Shown: positions 12,638 to 18,608 of the stretch, one piece after another | How positions within the stretch are numbered: position 1 is the stretch's first letter | Layout of the letters: every line of letters begins with the position of its first letter | DNA from: a virus | Length of the DNA stretch: 23,405 nucleotides | Virus record (IMG/VR): IMGVR_UViG_3300027851_001177 | Span: 1 to 23,405 of that record | Direction: 5' to 3' (one strand) | The notes under the pieces: model-generated | Database searches by the model: none | What the model was told of the DNA's origin: nothing | What the model saw: only the letters and a program-made list of their open reading frames with translations | Made by a program: the position numbers and the translations under genes

Positions 12638-13627
12638 TTAAGCGCTCTCCAGCGTCACCTTCTGCTGTAGCCCGCCTGCGCTAAGCGAGGTTTCCACGCT
12701 TTCCACCAGCCATTCGATTGCATCGATGCGCGCGTTCCACCCGGCCAGTTTCACGCGGGCGTTGGGCTGGATCTGCAAGTCGGCTTCGGCAAGGTCATAG
12801 TTGAACGTGAAGGCACCGCGCTTGCCTTTGCCGGTGGCGGCATCCACGGCCTGCTGCGCTTCGGCCTCGCTGCCGTAGACTCGCTTCAGCTTCTTCGGGT
12901 TCTGCCCGCCGCTAGATACCGTCTTGCGCTTGCCGGTGCCCTTGTCGTGCCAATCGGCCTGCGCGCCATCGTTCTTTTCCCGGTCTGCCTCGGTAAAGCG
13001 CCATGACCATCTATCGCGGCGGGTGAGGATCAGGGTGGGGATGGTTTTGCCGGTGGCGGTGGTCTTTGATCCCATCGGCATGAAGATCAGCCTGCCGTCC
13101 TTCCACGTGGCCAGCGCATCAAACCGGCTGCCCAGATCTTTGACAAAAGCCATGTCCGATTTGCCGTGCTGTTCGATCACTGCGATCGCCCGCGCGGCCA
13201 GATCGGGGTGGACCAGCGCGGCGTTGCCATATCGGCCGGCAATGGTGTTCAGCACCGCGCCAACGGTGGTGTCCTTCCACGTTTGGGTGCGGCGCTTGCG
13301 ATAATCGCCTGCCATGTCTGCCGACCGGGCGCGGATGGTGATGATGTCGGGCGTGCCGCTTTCTTCCACCTCGTCCACCTTGAACCGGCCTTTTCCGACC
13401 AGTCCGGTGGCAGGTCCGCCGCGCCGCCAGCCCAGCGCCAGCGAAAGCGTGCGCCCGGTGCGTGGGGCGATCAGCAGGCGATCATGGTTGTGGAGGGTGA
13501 GCGAGAGTTCGTCGGCCTCTCCGCCGCGCTTTTCGGTCAACCGCAGATCGAGGAAGCGCGGATCGACCTTTGCGGCCAGATCGGTGCCATCATCGAGCAG
13601 GAGTTGCAGGCCCGCGACATTGGCCAT
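12638..13627 (-). CDS. D: Phage late control gene D protein (baseplate hub gpD)
   Basis: Homologue of P2 gpD, the hub at the tail end that connects tube, spike and tape measure. The 329-aa product has the gpD layout: an N-terminal barrel domain (FLDLRLTEKRGGEADELSLTLHNHDRLLIAPRTGRTLSLALGW), the middle part (DYRKRRTQTWKDTTVGAVLNTIAGRYG) and QHGKSDMAFVKDLGSRFDALATWKDGRLIFMP, all family hallmarks. Length is close to the P2 protein (about 390) but slightly short. It is the last gene of the tail operon; its ATG shares a base with the U stop (TGATG). Intact. Confidence 0.93.
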   Translation of the reverse strand: MANVAGLQLLLDDGTDLAAKVDPRFLDLRLTEKRGGEADELSLTLHNHDRLLIAPRTGRTLSLALGWRRGGPATGLVGKGRFKVDEVEESGTPDIITIRARSADMAGDYRKRRTQTWKDTTVGAVLNTIAGRYGNAALVHPDLAARAIAVIEQHGKSDMAFVKDLGSRFDALATWKDGRLIFMPMGSKTTATGKTIPTLILTRRDRWSWRFTEADREKNDGAQADWHDKGTGKRKTVSSGGQNPKKLKRVYGSEAEAQQAVDAATGKGKRGAFTFNYDLAEADLQIQPNARVKLAGWNARIDAIEWLVESVETSLSAGGLQQKVTLESA

Positions 13628-14037
13628 CAGTCCACCCGTTCAAGATCGATGACGAAGTCCACGCCGCGCGGCAGGCCACCGCCCATGATGCCGATCTGGT
13701 TTTCCTCGATCCGCACGATGCGGAAATGGCCCAGCACGCGGCCAAGGCCATCGACCAGCGGATAATCATCGCCGGTATCGGCCATAGCCTTCACGATATC
13801 GATGGCAACGAACTGCCCGGACACTTCGGGCATGAGCCGCCCTGCCAGCGTGATGTTGTCTTCCCCTGGGCCAAGATACTGGCTGGCGGGCCGCGCCATG
13901 AAGCGTTCGGACGTGGCGTGCCGCCAGCTGGTGCGGCGTGACAGTTCGGAATAAGCCATCGCATCGATGCCGAAGAGGAACATACCCAGCGTGAGCAGGT
14001 GGCCGGGTGACAGGGTGTTTGTTGGCAGCGAAGCCAT
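13627..14037 (-). CDS. U: Tail protein U (tail terminator)
   Basis: Homologue of P2 gpU, which caps the tail. The 136-aa product carries SYSELSRRTSWRHATSERFMARPASQYLGPGEDNITLAGRLMPEVSG and the end motif PRGVDFVIDLERVD, typical of the phage tail protein U family; GHFRIVRIEENQ is also characteristic. It sits between the tape measure (T) and D genes exactly as in P2. Start and stop each overlap neighbours by one base. Confidence 0.9.
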   Translation of the reverse strand: MASLPTNTLSPGHLLTLGMFLFGIDAMAYSELSRRTSWRHATSERFMARPASQYLGPGEDNITLAGRLMPEVSGQFVAIDIVKAMADTGDDYPLVDGLGRVLGHFRIVRIEENQIGIMGGGLPRGVDFVIDLERVD

Positions 14038-16274
14038 CAGCGGTCCCCTTCGTATGAGCTGCGCGCCCGCACGCCCTGCACCTGTTCGATTTTGCGGATC
14101 ACCGCCTGGGCAAGTTCATCGACGCTTTGCCCCGGTGCGCCATAGACCTGCACGGTGAGAGGGCCTGCGGATTGCGCTGGCTTCATCCCGGAGCCGGAAG
14201 GTGCGTTCATGGCAAGTGCGCTGCCGCTGGTGATTGCTGATTTGCCAGCAGCGGCCACCCCAGCGGCGAGATTGCGGGCCGATGCCATCGGTGCCGCTCG
14301 TGAACGATCAATGCCACGTGCCAGCCCTGCCGACACATGGCTGCCCAGTTCCATGAAAACGCGCGATGGAGAATGCATGTTCAGTGCCTTTTGCACCGGC
14401 AGCGGCAGGGTCTTGGCCAGCGAATAGAGGGTTTCCTTGATCCCTTCCCACCGCGATTTGATGCCGTTGATCAGGCCATTGACAATTGCTGCACCGGCAT
14501 TGGCAAAAATCTGACCGAAGCCGATGAGGATCGAAACAACGCCTTCCAAGCCAGAGCGAAAAATGGTTTTGGCGGCTTCCCAAATTCCGCTGAAATCACC
14601 CCGGATCATTGCGGTGAGCATGTCGATTGCACCACCGATCATCCCGAATGCAGCCTGCACCACACCCACGAACGTCTGGATAACAGCCACCACGACCGAC
14701 CCGAAAACGTCCTTCATCATCTGCCCGAATGCCTGCAATTCCGGCGATGCCTGGGCGGCGGCGAACAGGTTCTGGAGTTTGGTCCACAGCCCCATGATGG
14801 TATCCATCAGCGGGCGGAACTGCGCAGCCAGCCAATCCCAATTGTCGTAAATCAGGTAGGCGGCAAGGGCGATTGCAGCGGCTACACCCGCAACAATCGC
14901 AAGCAGCGGGGCGAGGCCAATGCCAAGCCCGGCGGCAACCGTCATCAGCGTGCCGAAGATCGAAACGAGCGCGCCCACGCCCATGAGAACCGGCCCCATG
15001 AACGCCGCCATCATCGCTGCCCAGATGATGAACGACTGCATTCCCGGTGGCAGGTTGCCGAACAGTTCAAGCATCCGGGTGAAAGTATCGATTACCGGGG
15101 TAAGCTTCGGCAGCAGTTCATCGCCAATCTTGACCTTGAGTTCATCCCATGCGGTGGCAGCGGCTTTCAGGCGGTTGGCAGTGCTGTCCTGCGTGCGGAT
15201 CACATCGCCGTTGGCGTTCGCCAGTTGCTCCCGGATCAGGACAGCGCGAACGAGGACTTTTTCTTCTTCAGAAAGTTCCTTTTTCCCCTTCATCAGCCCA
15301 AGTTGCAGGGCCTTGGCTTTGAGCGCGTTATCAGACAGCAGCACGCCGACCGCGCGCAGCGGTTCTGCCTCACCGATCAGACCGGAGAAAATCTTCTGCT
15401 TGGAGGTGTCGTTGCCAAGGTTCCTGAAGCTGGCGAGGTCTTGGGTCAGGACTGTCATTTCCTGCGCAAGCCGCACCGCCGATTCATGATCCGTCATCTT
15501 CGAAAAGAGGGTCATGTAGTCCATCGACATCGACTGCATTTCAGAGGTCGAGCGCTGCATCGTGTTGCCGGTGCTCTCGGCCCACTTCCTCGCTGCTGCG
15601 GCTGACTTTCCGAACGTCACCTCAAATGCGCTCTGCATTTCCTGCGCGTCCATTGCCGCTTTGAACGCCACCGCTCCGAAACCGAGAATCGGCGCGGTTA
15701 CCACGGCAGATGATGTCATGCCTGCGCCGGAGATCGACTGGCCTGCGCCTTTCAGCTTCTCACCCTGCCCGCGCATCCTGCCCAGTTCGGCCAGCCTGTC
15801 CTTCTGGCGCTTGAGCTTGGTGTTGTTCTCCTCGATCTGACTGCCGAGCCTGCGCTCCTCGTCGGTCAGACGCGAAACATCGACGCCGGAATCCTTGAGC
15901 GAGGATTGCAACTTGCCCAGCTGGTTGCTCTGGCTTTCGACCGTGCGGGACAGCTTTTTTGCGCCGCTTTCCAGCAGCTTCAATTCGGCGCGCATTTCCT
16001 TGGTGGGCTTGGTGCTTTGCGCCATTTCGGCCCGCAGATCGCGGGCACGGCGGCGCATTTCGTCGATGGATTTGTGATTGGCCTGCATCGACTGCTGCAG
16101 CTTCTTGCTCTCGCCAATCTTCTCCTGGGCACGCTGCAGCGCCTTGGTATCGTCCTGCAGCTTGCGGAAATCCTTGCCGAGACCTTTGGCCCCGGCAGCA
16201 AGCCGCTTGATCGTGCCGCCGAGGCGATCAATCGCCTCGAACGACACGGACAAGCGCAGGTTGCGATCACTCAC
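14037..16274 (-). CDS. T: Tail tape measure protein
   Basis: The 745-aa protein determines tail length and is threaded in the tube. Residues 1-160 are coiled-coil rich (KLQDDTKALQRAQEKIGESKKLQQSM...). A TP901-like tape measure domain follows (AMDAQEMQSAFEVTFGKSAAAARKWAESTGNTMQRSTSEMQSMSMDYMTLFSKM, about 208-260), then a hydrophobic section of several helices (about 410-475, including WAAMMAAFMGPVLMGVGALVSIFG), which would be membrane-active during DNA entry. The C-terminus (LNMHSPSRVFMELGSHVSAGLARGI) is a common tape measure motif. Start is GTG (16272-16274), overlapping the E' gene by eight bases. By the usual rule of about 0.15 nm per residue the tail would be near 110 nm (inference). Confidence 0.92.
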   Translation of the reverse strand: MSDRNLRLSVSFEAIDRLGGTIKRLAAGAKGLGKDFRKLQDDTKALQRAQEKIGESKKLQQSMQANHKSIDEMRRRARDLRAEMAQSTKPTKEMRAELKLLESGAKKLSRTVESQSNQLGKLQSSLKDSGVDVSRLTDEERRLGSQIEENNTKLKRQKDRLAELGRMRGQGEKLKGAGQSISGAGMTSSAVVTAPILGFGAVAFKAAMDAQEMQSAFEVTFGKSAAAARKWAESTGNTMQRSTSEMQSMSMDYMTLFSKMTDHESAVRLAQEMTVLTQDLASFRNLGNDTSKQKIFSGLIGEAEPLRAVGVLLSDNALKAKALQLGLMKGKKELSEEEKVLVRAVLIREQLANANGDVIRTQDSTANRLKAAATAWDELKVKIGDELLPKLTPVIDTFTRMLELFGNLPPGMQSFIIWAAMMAAFMGPVLMGVGALVSIFGTLMTVAAGLGIGLAPLLAIVAGVAAAIALAAYLIYDNWDWLAAQFRPLMDTIMGLWTKLQNLFAAAQASPELQAFGQMMKDVFGSVVVAVIQTFVGVVQAAFGMIGGAIDMLTAMIRGDFSGIWEAAKTIFRSGLEGVVSILIGFGQIFANAGAAIVNGLINGIKSRWEGIKETLYSLAKTLPLPVQKALNMHSPSRVFMELGSHVSAGLARGIDRSRAAPMASARNLAAGVAAAGKSAITSGSALAMNAPSGSGMKPAQSAGPLTVQVYGAPGQSVDELAQAVIRKIEQVQGVRARSSYEGDR

Positions 16275-16404
16275 GGCCTTCGCCCTTTCCGTTGATGCGG
16301 TTCCAGCGGTCTACCGCCAGCTTGCGCCAATCGAGCAGTTCGGGAACCGACATCGGGTCCATGACATCGGGTGTCCAATGGAACACGGTGGCGATGTCGG
16401 CCAT
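16267..16404 (-). CDS. E': Tail protein E' (GpE family), frameshift extension of E
   Basis: A short reading frame, below usual gene-length cut-offs. It can be read as a 45-aa GpE-family (P2 E') protein from the ATG at 16402-16404: MADIATVFHWTPDVMDP followed by MSVPELLDWRKLAVDRWNR. The family signature (D-I-x-x-V-F-H-W-x-P, then LLxWrxxAvxrw) is clear. In P2 the E' frame is translated by a -1 frameshift at the end of E, giving E+E'. Here the -1 frame after the slippery site at 16449-16455 runs without a stop (HSEGPVELAERVEDV) into this ATG. It overlaps T and would chaperone the tape measure. Confidence 0.88.
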   Translation of the reverse strand: MADIATVFHWTPDVMDPMSVPELLDWRKLAVDRWNRINGKGEGRE

Positions 16405-16412
16405 CACGTCCT

Positions 16413-16709
16413 CTACGCGCTCTGCGAGTTCGACTGGTCCTTCGGAATGAAAAAATCCGCGATCTTCGTGCTGATCGTGAACAGGTCGGACACCGAAAGA
16501 TTGAGCACTTCGGGATTGGTCAGCGGCGGCACCGTGATGCGGGGCAGCAGATCGTGAACGGCATCGATCTTCAACTGCACGATATCGATCATGGAAAGGC
16601 CGCGCAGTTCGCCCGAACGCGGGCGGCGCAGGCCAAGCTCTGCGATTTTCTGGTCACCACGAATTACGGGTTCTTCGAGAGTGACGGTCACAAGGGTGGT
16701 TTCGGACAT
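16413..16709 (-). CDS. E: Tail assembly chaperone gpE
   Basis: A 98-aa member of the P2 gpE-type tail assembly chaperone family. Hallmarks: VTLEEPVIRGDQKIAELGLRRPRSGELRGLSMIDIVQLKIDAV, then LLPRITVPPLTNPEVLNLSVSDLFTISTKIADFF. It binds the tape measure protein during tail assembly. ATG at 16707-16709 was chosen; another in-frame ATG at 16724 adds five residues. The final part contains a T_TTT_TTC heptamer that can send ribosomes into the E' frame, giving an E+E' protein of about 147 aa. The zero-frame stop is at 16413-16415. A hairpin-rich, 207-base non-coding stretch lies upstream. Confidence 0.9.
   Translation of the reverse strand: MSETTLVTVTLEEPVIRGDQKIAELGLRRPRSGELRGLSMIDIVQLKIDAVHDLLPRITVPPLTNPEVLNLSVSDLFTISTKIADFFIPKDQSNSQSA
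16449..16455 (-). promoter_or_regulatory. Programmed -1 frameshift site in E (T_TTT_TTC)
   Basis: On the minus strand the heptamer T TTT TTC is in the correct phase for simultaneous slippage: codons 85-87 of E read GAT TTT TTC. After slipping, the next codons are CAT TCC GAA GGA CCA and remain open through to the E' ATG. P2 has T_TTT_TTG at the same place. Position, phase and continuity make this a well-supported recoding signal. Confidence 0.85.
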
Positions 16710-16744
16710 CGTGCGGGGCTCCATTGGGTGCGGGGCAATGGAAC

Positions 16745-16793
16745 GCCTGCGGTGGTGGTCAGCAGGGGGTTCGGGACCGCCACCACCGCAGGC
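16745..16793. terminator. Large GC-rich hairpin upstream of E
   Basis: A perfect 14-bp inverted repeat: GCCTGCGGTGGTGG (16745-16758) and CCACCACCGCAGGC (16780-16793) around a 21-base loop. It lies between the regulatory island and E on the leftward transcript, 36 bases before the E ATG. No T-run follows it, so the role may be termination, RNA processing or mRNA stabilisation at the 5' end of the E-E'-T-U-D transcript. The type given is a best guess. Confidence 0.45.
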
Positions 16794-16824
16794 CCTTGCC
16801 GTGCAGCGCCCCGCAAAAGGACTG

Positions 16825-16849
16825 CCCGGCAAAGCGGAAGCTTGCCGGG
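16825..16849 (-). terminator. Hairpin with short T-run, possible end of the SHOCT/RHH transcript
   Basis: CCCGGCAA and TTGCCGGG form a perfect 8-bp stem around a nine-base loop; in the leftward direction it is followed at 8 bases by TTTT. It is 68 bases past the stop of the SHOCT-like gene and could terminate the leftward island transcript, leaving E, E', T, U and D to depend on read-through or a local late promoter. Confidence 0.45.
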
Positions 16850-16889
16850 TGGTGTGACCCGCGCGCGCGTGGGCTGCTATCGGGGTGGT

Positions 16890-16910
16890 GGGTAGAGGCC
16901 GGGTTTACCC
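16890..16910. promoter_or_regulatory. 21-bp dyad element, copy 1 (GGGTA-N11-TACCC)
   Basis: GGTAGAGGCCGGGTTTACC (16891-16909) differs at one base from 21201-21219. In both copies the outermost pair keeps the dyad but with exchanged bases: G..C here, C..G there. It lies seven bases downstream of the SHOCT gene stop and about 180 bases before E. Ogr-family activators bind an interrupted dyad, so this is a candidate late operator, unproven. Confidence 0.4.
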
Positions 16911-16916
16911 TCAAAA

Positions 16917-17387
16917 CTACCGATTTAGCAGGAGGGCCTTTTGCGCGGCGAACTCTTCTGGAGTGAGAATCCCTCGTTCAAGGAGGTTGGCCAATTTGGT
17001 CAAATCATCCGCAATAGAACTACCTACTGTGGCAGAACTTGGCCGGGCTGCTTTGCTGGATGCTTCGACAATTTCTCTGAGGCGCTCAAAACTCGCACTT
17101 TGCTTAGCGCCCTTGAAAAGTACGCTGTTCTCGTCGGAGGTGGCCGAGAGCAGCCCGCCGCGACTTTCGGCCCCCCCTAAGATCGAGAATTGAATGTAAC
17201 CAGATGTGAATGTGCCGGAAGGTTTGAACTGCACTGCTGTAATGCTGGCAAATGGTATCCGCTTTTCACCCTTCAAACCATGATTGGCGAAAGAGACAAG
17301 GCCCTTCCGACGAATAACGATCCCCTCACTCGTTACTTCGACGTGTGCCCCGAATCCTTCAAACACCTGACTTGCGCTCATGCTCAT
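16917..17387 (-). CDS. PH-like (DUF4429-type) protein with SHOCT domain
   Basis: A 156-aa protein of two parts. Residues about 1-105 are beta-rich (AHVEVTSEGIVIRRKGLVSFANHGLKGEKRIPFASITAVQFKPSGTFTSGYIQFSILGG), the pattern of a PH-like / DUF4429 domain with the I-x-F-xx-I-xx-V-Q strand. The last 33 residues (IADDLTKLANLLERGILTPEEFAAQKALLLNR) are a SHOCT oligomerisation domain. The ATG at 17385-17387 has GAGGGC just upstream; a second ATG is two codons later. It lies 50 bases downstream of the RHH repressor gene and belongs to the regulatory island rather than to the tail. Function in phages is unknown; the domain pair suggests binding a membrane or protein partner. Confidence 0.75.
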   Translation of the reverse strand: MSMSASQVFEGFGAHVEVTSEGIVIRRKGLVSFANHGLKGEKRIPFASITAVQFKPSGTFTSGYIQFSILGGAESRGGLLSATSDENSVLFKGAKQSASFERLREIVEASSKAARPSSATVGSSIADDLTKLANLLERGILTPEEFAAQKALLLNR

Positions 17388-17437
17388 CGCCCTCAATCTA
17401 CGAATCGAAGCGATTGTCTTAGTGCGCGATAGAAGAA

Positions 17438-17623
17438 TCAATCTCTTGAATCATCGAGAGCCTTCTCGACAAGGCGGCGGATTGCTTCAGGCCGATTGAC
17501 CGCTTCACGCTCTGCAAAATCGTCAATCTTTTCCAGCATGCCTCGCTCGATCCGAACAGCGACTTGTTCGCTATCGACCTTAGGACGGCCCCTAGGTTTT
17601 TTGCATGCATTTAACATTGACAT
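17438..17623 (-). CDS. Ribbon-helix-helix (CopG/Arc-type) repressor
   Basis: A 61-aa DNA-binding protein with an RHH fold: DSEQVAVRIERGMLEKIDDFAEREAVNRPEAIRRLVEKALDD. The beta strand is VAVRIE, followed by helix A (MLEKIDDFAERE) and helix B (RPEAIRRLVEKAL) with the N-R-P/S-E-A-I-R-R-L signature. The basic N-terminal arm includes KKPRGRPK. It starts at 17621-17623 (or at the ATG two codons later), between the two arms of an inverted repeat, and there is essentially no leader. Its divergent neighbours end in a P22-type antirepressor gene, so it is the likely counterpart of P22 Mnt: a repressor of antirepressor synthesis, probably autoregulated. Confidence 0.88.
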   Translation of the reverse strand: MSMLNACKKPRGRPKVDSEQVAVRIERGMLEKIDDFAEREAVNRPEAIRRLVEKALDDSRD

Positions 17624-17658
17624 ACAGATTTAATGCATGCAAATAATTCGGGCGTCAA
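17600..17658. promoter_or_regulatory. Operator dyad and overlapping divergent promoters of the antirepressor island
   Basis: Inverted arms TTTGCATGCATTTAA (17600-17614) and TTAATGCATGCAAA (17630-17643) each contain the palindrome TGCATGCA. Rightward promoter: perfect TTGACA (17617-17622) and AAATAAT (17641-17647). Leftward promoter: TTGACG (17653-17658) and CATTAA (17630-17635) with a 17-base spacer. The right arm lies in both promoters, so one bound RHH protein would silence both directions. The leftward start would fall at the RHH ATG, suggesting leaderless translation. Confidence 0.7.
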
Positions 17659-17682
17659 GGGAGTACCAATCCCGAGACGCCC
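17650..17682 (+). promoter_or_regulatory. 5'-UTR hairpin of the antirepressor operon
   Basis: GGGCGTC / GACGCCC (7 bp) and inner GGGA / TCCC (4 bp) with a 7-base loop. The hairpin encloses the first copy of CAAGGGAGT; an identical CAAGGGAGT lies at 17693-17701, just before the GTG start at 17709. The predicted start of transcription (about 17654) would remove the first few bases of the stem. It could tune translation or RNA stability. Confidence 0.45.
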
Positions 17683-17708
17683 TAACTCAAACCAAGGGAG
17701 TTCCGCCC

Positions 17709-17852
17709 GTGGCCCAAGCTAAAGTCGTTCCTATCACCGCCGCCCTGCCTGTCGCAACCTCTGCCAAGATTGTTGATCTGGCAAAGGTCCGCCGGATCAA
17801 GCTGCTCCGTGATCTGTGGGACCAGCACAATCAGGACGGGAGCGCGCGGTGA
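17709..17852 (+). CDS. Small island protein, unknown function (47 aa)
   Basis: A 47-aa basic product (MAQAKVVPITAALPVATSAK at the start, RRIKLLRDLWDQHNQDG near the end). The GTG at 17709-17711 was chosen because AAGGGAG precedes it by eight bases; an upstream in-frame ATG at 17637 lies inside the operator and would be before the predicted transcription start. It overlaps the next ATG by one base (TGATG). No family recognised. It is the first gene of the rightward antirepressor operon. Confidence 0.6.
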   Translation: MAQAKVVPITAALPVATSAKIVDLAKVRRIKLLRDLWDQHNQDGSAR

Positions 17853-18196
17853 TGGGTATGCCCATTGCGCAGGCGCAGTTCCTGCCCCGCACCATCACGC
17901 TCGGTATCAACACTGTTTCGCGTAAGGCCATCGAACAGCAGATTGATTTCCTGATCGGCCTGCTGGACCAGATCGACGGCGATCCCGACCTTGAGGAAGA
18001 CGATCACCATTTCGACCCGCTCGACTTTGGCGAGCTGGATCGCATCAGCGTCGTCAAGCCAACTTATCGCATCGATCAGTCAACCGGCCCGAACAACCTC
18101 AGCGAAGCGTGGGCACCGGATTATGAACTGCCCGCAGGCTTTCCTTTGCCCGAAGCCTTTATCGAATCAGACGAATATGCGCAGATCAAGGTCTGA
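17852..18196 (+). CDS. Acidic island protein, unknown function (114 aa)
   Basis: A 114-aa acidic protein: an N-terminal helix (SRKAIEQQIDFLIGLLDQIDGD) followed by an Asp/Glu-rich segment (PDLEEDDHHFDPLDFGELD). No family recognised. The ATG at 17852 is shared with the TGA of the preceding gene; a GTG at 17849 is an alternative. Its stop is followed by AGGGGAAGCGAG, the ribosome-binding site of the antirepressor, so the three genes form one operon. High acidity could mean a DNA mimic or partner-protein role, but nothing in the sequence proves this. Confidence 0.65.
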   Translation: MGMPIAQAQFLPRTITLGINTVSRKAIEQQIDFLIGLLDQIDGDPDLEEDDHHFDPLDFGELDRISVVKPTYRIDQSTGPNNLSEAWAPDYELPAGFPLPEAFIESDEYAQIKV

Positions 18197-18608
18197 CAGG
18201 GGAAGCGAGATGAGTGCAACCTACGAGCTGGTACCGTTCCATCAGCACAAGCTGCTGACGGTCAATCAGGATGGGGACGTTTTCGTTCCCCTCAAACCAT
18301 TGGTGCTAGCTATGGGACTTGCATGGGAATCACAGCGTCAACGAGTGGCTCGTGACCCAGTTCTCGGCAAAGGTACCTGTATTTTACAGGTACCTTCTGG
18401 GGGTGGTCCGCAGGATATGCTTGCAATGCGCTTGGAAAGGATTCCGGGCTTCATTGCCACCATTCCAACAGGGCACATCAAAAACCTTGAGATTCGAAAA
18501 GCAGTGATTCTCTTTCAGGAGGAGGCCTTCGACGTCCTGTTTGCCCACTTCTTTCAGGGACGAAAGGGAACAATAGCAGGCGAAATATCAGACAGGGGAG
18601 CGAGACGA
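18195..18608. repeat. Near-identical 18/19-bp sequences flanking the antirepressor N-domain
   Basis: GACAGGGGAAGCGAGATGA (18195-18213, containing the ribosome-binding site and ATG) recurs as GACAGGGGAGCGAGACGA (18591-18608) inside the gene, with one base deleted and T changed to C in ATG. They bracket almost exactly the P22_AR_N-coding stretch, whose base composition is clearly less GC-rich than the following part. This looks like a recombination boundary. Confidence 0.5.

Noticed and set aside
14337-15605. A 422-codon open frame on the plus strand opposite the tape measure gene
   Set aside because: Low-complexity, His/Arg-rich translation without motifs; the minus strand carries an unmistakable tape measure protein.
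17637-17708. N-terminal extension of the 47-aa island protein from the ATG at 17637
   Set aside because: This ATG lies inside the operator and before the predicted transcription start; the GTG at 17709 has a proper ribosome-binding site.
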